DNA of 6,168 nt from contig PFEG01000040.1 in the NCBI GenBank assembly GCA_002793885.1, positions 8,108 to 14,275 on the forward strand. The letters run 5' to 3'. Every line of letters starts with the position of its first letter. The first letter of the stretch is position 1. Position numbers and translations under genes: made by a program. The stretch is from Candidatus Saccharibacteria bacterium CG10_big_fil_rev_8_21_14_0_10_47_8 (GTDB taxonomy: Bacteria > Patescibacteriota > Saccharimonadia > Saccharimonadales > UBA10212). The notes beneath the pieces are model-generated. The model made no database searches, was not told where the DNA came from, and saw only the letters and a list, made by a program, of their open reading frames with translations. Below, in pieces: positions 1 through 5,417 of the stretch.

Positions 1-1
1 T

Positions 2-1027
2 AAAATCCCCAACACTGGTTCGCGCAGGATTAACGAAGCTTATTTTTACGGTAAACGTAATTCTGCTTCTGATGATTCCAACCAACAGCGCCGCGATGGC
101 GTACAACTGGTTGACCAGACACTGGAATCGGTTTTGGGTATCCCAATTCATTATCACGCTTTGATTAACTTCAAGGCTTTTGAGGACGTGGTAAACGCCT
201 TGGGCGGAGTTGATCTAAACGTTACTAAAGAAGGCGCTGTTTACGAAGTGCTGTGGGTTGAAGGTACTAGTCAGCACTACACATTAAATGTCCAACCGGG
301 CCTGCAGCACTTTGACGGTACGCGGGCGCTTTATTACTCCCGCTCACGGCACACCAGCTCGCGCGGCGATTTTGACAGGGCCGAGCGTCAGCGGGCGCTT
401 ATAGTCGCCATCAAAGACAAGGCGCTTACGGCCGGCACCTTTGCCAACCCAGTTAAAGTTTCACAGCTTTTAGATAGCTTGGGCAATAATGTCTACACCG
501 ATTTTGATAGCGGCAGTATCAAGTGTTTGTATAAACAGATATCAGAAGTACAGTCCGCTAATATCAAATCCCTAGATCTGGTTACAGAACCACACGTTTT
601 GCTTACGTCTAGATCTATTAACGGTGCGTCTACTCAGGTACCAAAAGAAGGACTCTTCCAATATGATGCCATTCAACAATATGTCCGTGGCGCTTTACGC
701 GACGGCTTTTTGGCCAAAGAAAACGCTTCGGTAGCCGTTTACAACGCTACAAGTATTACCGGCTTGGCAACCACGCAGAGAGACAAGCTCAAAACGTTTG
801 GTTATAACGTAACCACCGTGACCAGTTTGCCGGCAGCTACTAATCCGGCCAAAACTACAGTCGTAGATTTGAGCAAAGGAAAAAACAAGTACACCCGCAA
901 TTATTTGGAGAGGCGCTACGCAACAACGGTTGTAACCAGTTTGCCAGCTGGCACCGGAGTGACACCGCCGGCAGGCACACAATTTGTTATAATCTTAGGT
1001 AAAGATGTCACTTCGACTTCCAACTAG
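2..1027 (+). CDS. LCP (LytR-CpsA-Psr) family cell-wall polymer ligase, 5' partial, with C-terminal LytR_C domain
   Basis: The reading frame is already open at base 2, so the N-terminus (membrane anchor and first half of the LCP domain) lies outside the window; 341 codons remain. A TTG at 134 is internal to the domain and is not the start. LCP enzymes transfer undecaprenyl-linked glycopolymers to peptidoglycan outside the membrane. Visible LCP signatures are RRINEAYFYG near the left edge, LGIPIHYHALINFKAFEDVV followed by NALGGVDLNV (about residues 45-74), and the arginine-rich YYSRSRHTSSRGDFDRAERQ (about 111-130), which supplies the lipid-phosphate-binding Arg and Asp residues. Residues about 241-335 look like LytR_C: ASVAVYNATSITGLA, then an alternating alpha/beta pattern ending QFVIILGKD. 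The gene overlaps the next one by 23 bp, so the two are probably co-transcribed. The family call is firm; the exact substrate polymer is unknown. Confidence 0.93.
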   Translation, partial: KIPNTGSRRINEAYFYGKRNSASDDSNQQRRDGVQLVDQTLESVLGIPIHYHALINFKAFEDVVNALGGVDLNVTKEGAVYEVLWVEGTSQHYTLNVQPGLQHFDGTRALYYSRSRHTSSRGDFDRAERQRALIVAIKDKALTAGTFANPVKVSQLLDSLGNNVYTDFDSGSIKCLYKQISEVQSANIKSLDLVTEPHVLLTSRSINGASTQVPKEGLFQYDAIQQYVRGALRDGFLAKENASVAVYNATSITGLATTQRDKLKTFGYNVTTVTSLPAATNPAKTTVVDLSKGKNKYTRNYLERRYATTVVTSLPAGTGVTPPAGTQFVIILGKDVTSTSN

Positions 1028-1769
1028 GATAGCCAAAACCGTCAAGCCGACCCGTGGGTTCGCGCATTTTTTTCATATCGTGGCGATGTTTTTATTGCCG
1101 GTCACCGTTTATATATTGGTCCGCATTGATTTTGTCAGCTTGGCCATTATATTGGTACTGCTTAGCAAGTGGCGGATGTTTGCAGTCCGTCCTCGTTATT
1201 GGCCCGCTAACTTAATTGCTAGCAGCGCGGATATTCTGGTGTCGGTGGCGCTGGTGTTGTTTATGGCTAATACATCTATACAGTGGTGGCAACTTTTCTG
1301 GACGGCTACCTACAGCGCCTGGCTGGTCTGGCTTAAGCCTCGCTCCGATGTGTTTAGTGTTTCGGTCCAGGCGATGTTGGCCCAACTACTGGGTCTGGCG
1401 GTTTTGTATTTGAAGTTCGGTGATACGCCGCTAGTGGCTCTGGTAGCTGGCACCTGGTTGGTTGCCTATCTGGCAGCCAGACACTTTTTGACCAGTTTTG
1501 AGGAAGCGCACACCGCGTTACTGGCTCATGTTTGGGCTTTTTTTGCCGCCGGCTTGGCTTTTGTGCTTGGCCACTGGTTACTGTTTTATGGCACAATCGC
1601 CCAGATAATAGTTATTTTAACCACGGTGGGCTACGGCCTAGCGGCGCTGTATTACCTGGATTCTCATGACCGGCTAACCGCACTGCTACAACGGCAACTG
1701 CTGGCAATTATGTTCGCTATATTATTAATTGTGGTGGTCTTGTCTGATTGGACCGGTGTTACGGTTTAG
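1005..1769 (+). CDS. polytopic membrane protein of unknown function
   Basis: A 254-residue protein with about eight or nine hydrophobic segments: roughly residues 22-41, 43-53, 70-88, 92-110, 119-136, 142-158, 172-193, 197-217 and 231-246. The first 20 residues are basic (R4, R8, K11, K14, R17), so by the positive-inside rule the N-terminus is probably cytoplasmic. Aromatics cluster at membrane edges (WWQLFW at 94-99, WLVWLKPR at 106-113). No catalytic motif or named family is recognisable. The ATG at 1005 lies inside the end of the LCP gene, in another frame (23-bp overlap), preceded by a weak AGG. The overlap suggests translational coupling, and the position between an LCP ligase and a secreted-protein protease suggests an envelope role. 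That is inference from context only; a flippase-like or structural membrane component would be possible. Confidence 0.85.
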   Translation: MSLRLPTRIAKTVKPTRGFAHFFHIVAMFLLPVTVYILVRIDFVSLAIILVLLSKWRMFAVRPRYWPANLIASSADILVSVALVLFMANTSIQWWQLFWTATYSAWLVWLKPRSDVFSVSVQAMLAQLLGLAVLYLKFGDTPLVALVAGTWLVAYLAARHFLTSFEEAHTALLAHVWAFFAAGLAFVLGHWLLFYGTIAQIIVILTTVGYGLAALYYLDSHDRLTALLQRQLLAIMFAILLIVVVLSDWTGVTV

Positions 1770-1833
1770 GGAAGGACCGCTATGGGCTCCTCAGTCATCA
1801 TTCAGCTTTGGCGTGTAAAAATAGGGACATAAG

Positions 1834-3147
1834 ATGGAAAATGATACTAAAAACCAGGCTCCCAGCTCAACCCGTGAATCCGGGGCAGGGCAAGGCATGT
1901 CCAGTTTTTCTACCGGCAAACCGCATCCTACTTCACAGTATCTTAGTAAACAGAATGGCATTATCAAAAAAGCCAAAGGTCTAAAGAGCAAAAGGCCGTT
2001 TAAACTAGCGACTCTACTGCTAGCCTGCGTAGCTTTTGGTTTTGGCGGAGGCTGGTTGGCCTACGCCGTCCAAAGCAGAAGCGGCGCGCCATCGACCACC
2101 AAAGCCGCCAAACAACAATATATTTCTAACGAAAGCCAGCTGATATCCCAAATCGCCAAAGACGTCGGCCAAAGCGTAGTGTCTATAGATGTGCAAAGCC
2201 AGGTTGCTGCCGCAGCGGACATATTTGGTTTTTCTGGAGGCCAGACCCGAAGCCAGGAAAGCGCTGGCACCGGTTTTATCATCAGCTCAGACGGCACCAT
2301 AGTCACTAACCGGCACGTTGTGGCTTCGGGTACCAGTAATGTGGATGTTACCTTAGCCGACGGCACTCTTTATAAAAACGTAAAAGTAATTGGCCGCACA
2401 AACGATAACAGCTCGCTGGATGTGGCTTTTCTAAAAATTACCGATCTAAAGGGCAAAAAACTAACTCCGGTCACGCTGGGCGACTCTTCTAAACTTCAGG
2501 TGGGCGACAAAGTTATCGCTATCGGCAACGCCTTAGGCCAATTCCAAAATACGGTTACCAGTGGCATAATTTCTGGATACGGACGTGATGTAACTGCTGG
2601 TGACGGTTCTGGCTCTAGCGACTCTAGTGAAAACTTGACGGATTTGTTCCAAACCGATGCGGCTATCAACCAAGGCAACTCCGGCGGCCCGCTGGTTAAC
2701 ATTAATGGCGAGGTTATCGGTATTAACACGGCTATCGCCGGCGATGCCCAAAACATCGGTTTTTCAATCCCCATTAACGATCTTAAAGGCTTAATAACCA
2801 GCGTGCTCGATAAAGGCCAGCTGCTCCAGCCATATTTGGGCGTGCGTTATGTTTCGCTGACAGATGATATCGCCTATCAGTACAACCTAAGCGTCAAGCG
2901 GGGGGCTTACATAGCGCCTGCCACCGACGGGCAGGAATCCATAGTCTCCGGTAGCCCGGCCAGCAAAGCCGGCCTGAAAGAAAAAGACATCATCACCAAA
3001 GTTAAAAATATATCAATTGACGATAAAACCAGCCTAACCAGCGCGCTGAGCCGCTTTAAAGTTGGCGATAGTGTGAGCTTAACAGTGGTCAGGGAAGGTA
3101 AGACAATCACCGTTAAAGCTACGCTTGAGGCTGCGCCTCAAACTTAG
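1834..3147 (+). CDS. HtrA/DegP-like membrane-anchored serine protease with one PDZ domain
   Basis: 437 residues, the usual size of single-PDZ HtrA proteases. It degrades or checks misfolded proteins outside the cytoplasmic membrane. Order of parts: a cytoplasmic Ser/Gly/Lys-rich tail (1-56), one membrane helix (about 57-78), a short linker, a trypsin-like domain (about 100-325), and a PDZ domain (about 334-428). The catalytic triad is intact: His161 in VTNRHVV, Asp196 in SSLDVAFLKI, and Ser283 in AAINQGNSGGPLVN. The oxyanion-hole context GNSGGP is canonical. PDZ hallmarks are YLGVRYV at 334-340 and GSPASKAGLKEKDIITKV at 373-390. The ATG at 1834 follows AGGGA with a 7-8 nt spacer and lies 64 bp after the membrane-protein gene, so it could be read through or have its own promoter; I see no convincing one. 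There is no C-terminal second PDZ, unlike E. coli DegP. Confidence 0.95.
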   Translation: MENDTKNQAPSSTRESGAGQGMSSFSTGKPHPTSQYLSKQNGIIKKAKGLKSKRPFKLATLLLACVAFGFGGGWLAYAVQSRSGAPSTTKAAKQQYISNESQLISQIAKDVGQSVVSIDVQSQVAAAADIFGFSGGQTRSQESAGTGFIISSDGTIVTNRHVVASGTSNVDVTLADGTLYKNVKVIGRTNDNSSLDVAFLKITDLKGKKLTPVTLGDSSKLQVGDKVIAIGNALGQFQNTVTSGIISGYGRDVTAGDGSGSSDSSENLTDLFQTDAAINQGNSGGPLVNINGEVIGINTAIAGDAQNIGFSIPINDLKGLITSVLDKGQLLQPYLGVRYVSLTDDIAYQYNLSVKRGAYIAPATDGQESIVSGSPASKAGLKEKDIITKVKNISIDDKTSLTSALSRFKVGDSVSLTVVREGKTITVKATLEAAPQT

Positions 3148-3162
3148 TTCTCTGTAGAGAAC
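3147..3162. repeat. perfect inverted repeat overlapping the HtrA stop codon
   Basis: GTTCTC - TGTA - GAGAAC, a 6-bp perfect stem with a 4-nt loop. It begins at the last base of the protease stop codon. No T-run follows, so it is not a classical intrinsic terminator; it may protect the 3' end of the mRNA or be part of a larger structured region that continues to 3346. Confidence 0.5.
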
Positions 3163-3174
3163 CAGACATATTTA

Positions 3175-3196
3175 CCACCTTTTACAGAAAAGGTGG
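3175..3196 (+). terminator. candidate hairpin terminator or processing stem after the HtrA gene
   Basis: CCACCTTTT - ACAG - AAAAGGTGG: a perfect 9-bp stem with a 4-nt loop, 28 nt after the protease stop. On the + strand it is followed by CGCCAAAC, without a U-tract. Intrinsic termination is therefore doubtful, and a stabilising 3' hairpin is equally possible. The structure is clear; the function is inferred from position. Confidence 0.4.
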
Positions 3197-3206
3197 CGCC
3201 AAACTC

Positions 3207-3346
3207 TCAGGCATTCGAAAACCTTGATCTTCATTCCTGCATACATAACAAGTGAACCTGCGGAACTCCCCGCCAGCTGGCGGGTCAAACAGTCCTCGGT
3301 TTTGCTTGTTATATATTTGTCACTCACTCTGTTTTCTCGAGCCTGA
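3207..3346. ncRNA. candidate structured RNA with 6S-RNA-like long interrupted hairpin
   Basis: This stretch holds no gene but folds on itself along its length. The closing stem is TCAGGC (3207-3212) with GCCTGA (3341-3346). A 4x4 internal loop follows, then GAAAAC (3217-3222) with GTTTTC (3331-3336). Next comes an open bubble of about 22 nt on one side and 18 nt on the other, then ATAACAAG (3245-3252) with CTTGTTAT (3305-3312), AACC with GGTT, GG/ACT with AGT/CC, and an apical CCCGCCAG-CTGGCGGG (3269-3284). A long rod with a central bubble and a closing stem is the topology of 6S RNA, which binds RNA polymerase. The strand is undetermined because both fold; I see no clear promoter or T-run on either side. 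It may instead be a 3' UTR element of the protease mRNA. The pairings are seen directly; the RNA class is inference. Confidence 0.35.
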
Positions 3347-3429
3347 AATTAATAATTTGCATTAATGATTTATGCCCGGACCTAAAATTAGACCTAGTCA
3401 ATTTTTCTGGAGATACCCAAAGAGTGTAT

Positions 3430-3444
3430 TATAATTTGAGCATG
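3430..3444 (+). promoter_or_regulatory. -10 box of the 3442 gene, leaderless arrangement
   Basis: A perfect TATAAT at 3430-3435 is followed by six bases and then the ATG at 3442-3444. With a standard -12 to -7 placement the transcript would start on the A of the ATG. No good -35 (TTGACA) lies 16-18 bp upstream. No Shine-Dalgarno lies upstream of the ATG, which agrees with leaderless translation. Confidence 0.6.
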
Positions 3445-3639
3445 GAAACTGAGCCGAGAGAGCCAATCAGCGAAGGAGAATTAGCAGAGCTAGCTAAACG
3501 CTATGAGCGGCTTGGAATAATACTTGAACAAATGCGGCGGCAACATGAAGAAGCAGAGACCTATGATGCGGTAGTTGATCTTTGGCGACAGGCATACAAT
3601 ACGGGGCTTATAGGACCACAAGAATCCATAGAACCCTAG
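3442..3639 (+). CDS. small hypothetical helical protein
   Basis: A 65-residue protein that I do not recognise. It is acidic at both ends and strongly helical in between: GELAELAKRYERLGIILEQM, then RRQHEEAETYDAVVDLWRQA, with a possible short coiled coil over residues 10-40. It contains no membrane segment, Cys or metal motif. A GTG at 3424 is in frame but lies inside the -10 box, so the ATG at 3442 is the better start. It stands alone, between the structured region 3147-3346 and the convergent Nudix gene; its 3' end is 49 bp from the Nudix stop. The regular codon pattern and the well-placed promoter make it likely to be real. Confidence 0.6.
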   Translation: METEPREPISEGELAELAKRYERLGIILEQMRRQHEEAETYDAVVDLWRQAYNTGLIGPQESIEP

Positions 3640-3678
3640 CTCTTTTAGTATAAATACCTCTGTCCTGACCACTAAGGA

Positions 3679-3700
3679 GAATACTTGACTAGCTAAGTAA
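3679..3700. repeat. degenerate copy of the 4236-4265 palindrome, overlapping the end of the Nudix 1 gene
   Basis: GAATACTTGACTAG (3679-3692) is identical to 4239-4252 and is followed by CTAAGTA where the other copy has TCAAGTA. The arms TACTT and AAGTA remain complementary around a CTAG centre, so this is a decayed palindrome of the same element. It supplies the stop codon and last codons of the Nudix 1 gene on the minus strand. Confidence 0.55.
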
Positions 3701-4183
3701 TATGGCTTTGCTGCCGTCTGCTAGGGTAGGGTCTGTTTCAAAATCCTCAATCAAACCAAAATCTAGTAGTGTAGTTGGGAGCCCCCAAATTATGTTTTCC
3801 GCGTTGAGTAAGTCGGTTATATCAAACCACTGATGTTCTTCGTGCTCTTCTTGATCAATCACAATCTTTGCGCTTCCACTAATCCGGGTCTTAAATGTTT
3901 TCATGTGTGCCACACCGTGGGGCATCTGTAGTTCGTGTGTTCCAAGATATTTAACTTTCTTTAAATTCAATCCGGTTTCCTCTTTTATTTCCCGGATGGC
4001 TGTTTTGAAAGGCTCTTCGTCCGGTTCCTGTCTGCCTCCGGGCGTTGCCCACAAGCCACCGCCTAAATCTTCTGAGTGCCGTCTTAAAAGTAAAAGTCGA
4101 TTTTTATTATCAAAAACCAAACAGCAAACTATCTGAAGCGGTCCTTTTGGCATAGCTTTTAATCTTTTAGCCGTAGTGCCCAT
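3689..4183 (-). CDS. Nudix hydrolase 1
   Basis: 164 residues. Nudix enzymes cleave nucleoside diphosphates linked to another moiety, using Mg2+ held by the Nudix box. The box GX5EX7REUXEEXGU is perfect at residues 50-72: Gly50, Glu56, Arg64-Glu65, Glu68-Glu69, Gly71-Leu72. It is preceded by LQIVCCLVFDNKNRLLLLRR (strand 1, about 16-35) and GGGLWATPGG. The C-terminal half has the common EHEEHQWFD pattern (from about residue 113), followed by helix residues. The substrate cannot be told from sequence; the layout resembles ADP-ribose/NTP-pyrophosphatase-like small Nudix proteins. The start at 4183 is chosen because a TATAAT ends exactly 6 nt upstream; there is no Shine-Dalgarno. The stop lies inside a palindromic repeat. 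It is convergent with the 3442 gene. Confidence 0.92.
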   Translation of the reverse strand: MGTTAKRLKAMPKGPLQIVCCLVFDNKNRLLLLRRHSEDLGGGLWATPGGRQEPDEEPFKTAIREIKEETGLNLKKVKYLGTHELQMPHGVAHMKTFKTRISGSAKIVIDQEEHEEHQWFDITDLLNAENIIWGLPTTLLDFGLIEDFETDPTLADGSKAILLS

Positions 4184-4189
4184 AGCTAA

Positions 4190-4216
4190 ATTATACCAAA
4201 CCTATCTGTTTTTCAG
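4190..4216 (-). promoter_or_regulatory. extended -10 promoter of Nudix 1, leaderless
   Basis: Read on the minus strand, TATAAT (4195-4190) is preceded by TTTGG, giving a TGN extended -10, and followed by six bases and the ATG. Upstream is CTGAAAAACAGAT, in which ATCTG-AAAAA-CAGAT (4204-4218) is an inverted repeat. The same block with one inserted A recurs before Nudix 2 (5362-5389). No TTGACA is seen, as expected for an extended -10 promoter. Confidence 0.65.
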
Positions 4217-4235
4217 ATGTCCGAATCTAGAGAGG

Positions 4236-4265
4236 AGGGAATACTTGACTAGTCAAGTATTCCCT
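4236..4265. repeat. perfect 30-bp palindrome
   Basis: The half-site AGGGAATACTTGACT (4236-4250) is followed directly by its exact reverse complement (4251-4265), with no loop and centre at CTAG. It lies 15 bp after the deacylase stop and 41 bp upstream of the Nudix 1 -10 box (minus-strand order). Short complementary arms (CCGAATC at 4221-4227 and GATTC at 4266-4270) lie further out. A T-run follows on the + strand only at a distance (GGTTTTTG, about 8 bp away), so it might act as an imperfect terminator; a dimeric protein-binding site or mobile repeat is also possible. Confidence 0.8.
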
Positions 4266-4280
4266 GATTCTCGGTTTTTG

Positions 4281-4813
4281 TTAGCTGGGCAGGGTAATGT
4301 CCATCACCTTAGTGTTGGGTAATTTATGAAACAAATTACCTAGGACCAATAGTTTGGATTTTCTTAACCCGCTGCCAATTACCACATGAGTAGTATTTGC
4401 GACTGCTCTGTCTACTAAAATAGGCCAATCTTCAGGCAGTCCTATAGGTGTAATGCCTCCATATTCCATAGGTGTCAGCGCAACAGCCTTATCCATTGGG
4501 GCAAAGGATATTTTACGGGCATCCAATTGCCGGCGGATTACCCCGTTAATATCAGCCCTTGAGGTTGCCAAGATTATGCAGGCTGCATGCCAGATTTTAT
4601 CTGCCCGTTTTGCTTTTACTACTATGCAATTAGCGGATACATCATTGCCGATACTGTAATACTCGCAAAAGGCAGCGGTATCTGCCAAGTTAGGCTTAAT
4701 CTCAGCTACCGATACCTCGGATAGCTTGTTCTTGCTTATATTTTTCTTGACGGACTTTCCGACCAGCTCTAACTTATCTCTTACAGGACGAATTCCAATT
4801 TACCAAGCTTCAT
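4281..4813 (-). pseudogene. YbaK/EbsC-type aminoacyl-tRNA deacylase, frameshifted near its start
   Basis: The main frame is open from 4799 to the stop at 4281-4283 (172 codons) and matches the YbaK/prolyl-tRNA-deacylase fold, whose members hydrolyse mischarged tRNA. Diagnostic stretches are LADTAAFCEYY, SANCIVVKAKR, ATSRADINGVIRR, ISFAPMDKAVAL and PMEYGGITPIGLPEDWPILV. No ATG or GTG occurs in this frame upstream of the conserved core; the TTG at 4688 sits inside the conserved LADTAAF and would cut the domain. A canonical start exists one frame away: AAGGAG, 6 nt, ATG at 4813, reading MKLGKLEFVL then stop at 4783-4781. Adding one base near 4790 would join it smoothly to RPVRDKLELVGK. I infer a one-base deletion, real or a sequencing/assembly error. 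No classical slippery heptamer is visible, so programmed frameshifting is less likely. Family confidence is high; broken versus intact is uncertain. Confidence 0.85.
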
Positions 4814-4914
4814 CGTTAACTCCTTAAAATCGAACTAAAATTAAATAACTGCTGAGCAAGTCAGCTTTTAGGTCTATGTTTGGAGCCGGTCAGAAACCTT
4901 TGAATAAACTCATT
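4814..4914 (-). other. structured leader of the deacylase mRNA with a tiny upstream ORF
   Basis: Predicted transcribed leader between the extended -10 box at 4921-4926 and the ATG at 4813. It contains an ATG at 4913-4911, 7 nt after the -10 box, reading MSLFKGF then TGA (4892-4890). It also contains a two-tier hairpin: CTAAAA/TTTTAG (4835-4840 with 4866-4871) enclosing GCTGA-N5-TCAGC (4851-4865). The structure ends shortly before the Shine-Dalgarno. An attenuator-like role is possible but speculative; the 7-codon ORF may be chance. Confidence 0.35.
4820..4825 (-). promoter_or_regulatory. ribosome binding site deciding the deacylase start
   Basis: AAGGAG on the minus strand, followed by TTAACG (6 nt) and the ATG at 4813. 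This is the only textbook Shine-Dalgarno in the Nudix/deacylase cluster. It identifies the original start codon although the main frame is now offset by one base. Confidence 0.75.
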
Positions 4915-4920
4915 TCTTAC

Positions 4921-4944
4921 ATAATACCAAATTCAGTTGTTTTC
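4921..4944 (-). promoter_or_regulatory. extended -10 promoter of the deacylase
   Basis: On the minus strand, GAAAACAACTGA, then ATTTGG, then TATTAT (4926-4921). The A-run, the CA.. block and TTTGGTATNAT align with the two Nudix promoters. Unlike those it sits more than 100 bp from the gene start, so this transcript has a leader. It overlaps the 3' flank of the Nudix 2 gene, whose stop is at 4957-4959. Confidence 0.55.
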
Positions 4945-4956
4945 TCGAGTACGATC

Positions 4957-5355
4957 TTAAAACTGAAGTTTTTTAACGAACCGTACAATTTTTGGAATAC
5001 TTGGTAGTTCTGAAAACTCCTTCTCATCAACCCACTTATACTCATCGTGTTCCCAGCTAATTATTACTCTGCCGTTTTTTGTATTTGCCTTGTAGGCAAC
5101 CGTGAACCAATGATATCCTCCACTATTAACGTGGGCTTCGACGTCAAAAGGAGTTAATCCACTTATTTCTAGACCGGTTTCTTCTTTTATCTCTCTTATG
5201 ATACTTTTTTGCGGGTCTTCACCAAAATCTACATCGCCGCCCGGCAAATCCCACTTAAGCGGGTTGGATGGGGCAGTTGAACCTCTAAGTAACACCAAAA
5301 ACTTACCATCTTTGTTAAATATAACGGCTTTCTGAGATACTCCAACTTCATCCAT
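4957..5355 (-). CDS. Nudix hydrolase 2
   Basis: 132 residues, a minimal single-domain Nudix enzyme. The Nudix box is perfect at residues 40-62: Gly40, Glu46, Arg54-Glu55, Glu58-Glu59, Gly61-Leu62. It is preceded by KAVIFNKDGKFLVLLRGS and by KWDLPGGDVDFGEDP, the usual strand and loop. EHDEYKWVDEKEF (from about residue 102) is the common C-terminal pattern. It shares the IREIKEETGL core with Nudix 1, but the proteins otherwise differ too much for a recent tandem duplication. The substrate is unknown; the PGG..FGE arrangement is typical of MutT/NTP-pyrophosphatase-like members. The start at 5355 is supported by a TATGAT box ending exactly 6 nt upstream and by the lack of a Shine-Dalgarno. The next ATG-like options would cut into strand 1. 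Confidence 0.92.
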   Translation of the reverse strand: MDEVGVSQKAVIFNKDGKFLVLLRGSTAPSNPLKWDLPGGDVDFGEDPQKSIIREIKEETGLEISGLTPFDVEAHVNSGGYHWFTVAYKANTKNGRVIISWEHDEYKWVDEKEFSELPSIPKIVRFVKKLQF

Positions 5356-5361
5356 GTGGTA

Positions 5362-5389
5362 ATCATACCAAACTCATCTGTTTTTTCAG
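5362..5389 (-). promoter_or_regulatory. extended -10 promoter of Nudix 2, leaderless
   Basis: On the minus strand: CTGAAAAAACAGAT, GA, then GTTTGGTATGATT, then ATG six bases after the hexamer TATGAT (5367-5362). Compared with the Nudix 1 promoter there is one extra A in the A-run and three substitutions over the whole block. Such similarity between two promoters of different genes suggests shared regulation or descent. Confidence 0.65.
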
Positions 5390-5417
5390 CGAGAAATCAC
5401 TGGCGTATGTCAGGGAA

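Noticed and set aside
1748..1991. ORFs on both strands across the gap before the protease gene.
   Set aside because: They overlap the well-supported protease N-terminus in other frames and have no start signals.
3155..3225. Resemblance to a glycine riboswitch: GAGAACC, a hairpin, GGCGCC, then AAACTCTCAGGCA in the order of the aptamer.
   Set aside because: The glycine-binding core (CCGAAGG.GCAA) and second P3 stem are missing, the GAGA/CTCTC pairing is offset by a base, and the downstream gene has its own leaderless promoter.
3400..3429. Classical -35 box for the 3442 gene.
   Set aside because: No hexamer close to TTGACA lies 16-18 bp before the TATAAT.
4281..4688. Deacylase starting at TTG 4688 as an intact 135-residue protein.
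   Set aside because: The TTG codes a Leu inside the conserved LADTAAF block, has no Shine-Dalgarno, and the preceding 37 codons in frame look coding.
3330..4949. 12-mer TGTTTTCTCGAG at 3330-3341 and 4938-4949.
   Set aside because: About one such 12-mer pair is expected by chance in 6 kb and the flanks do not match.
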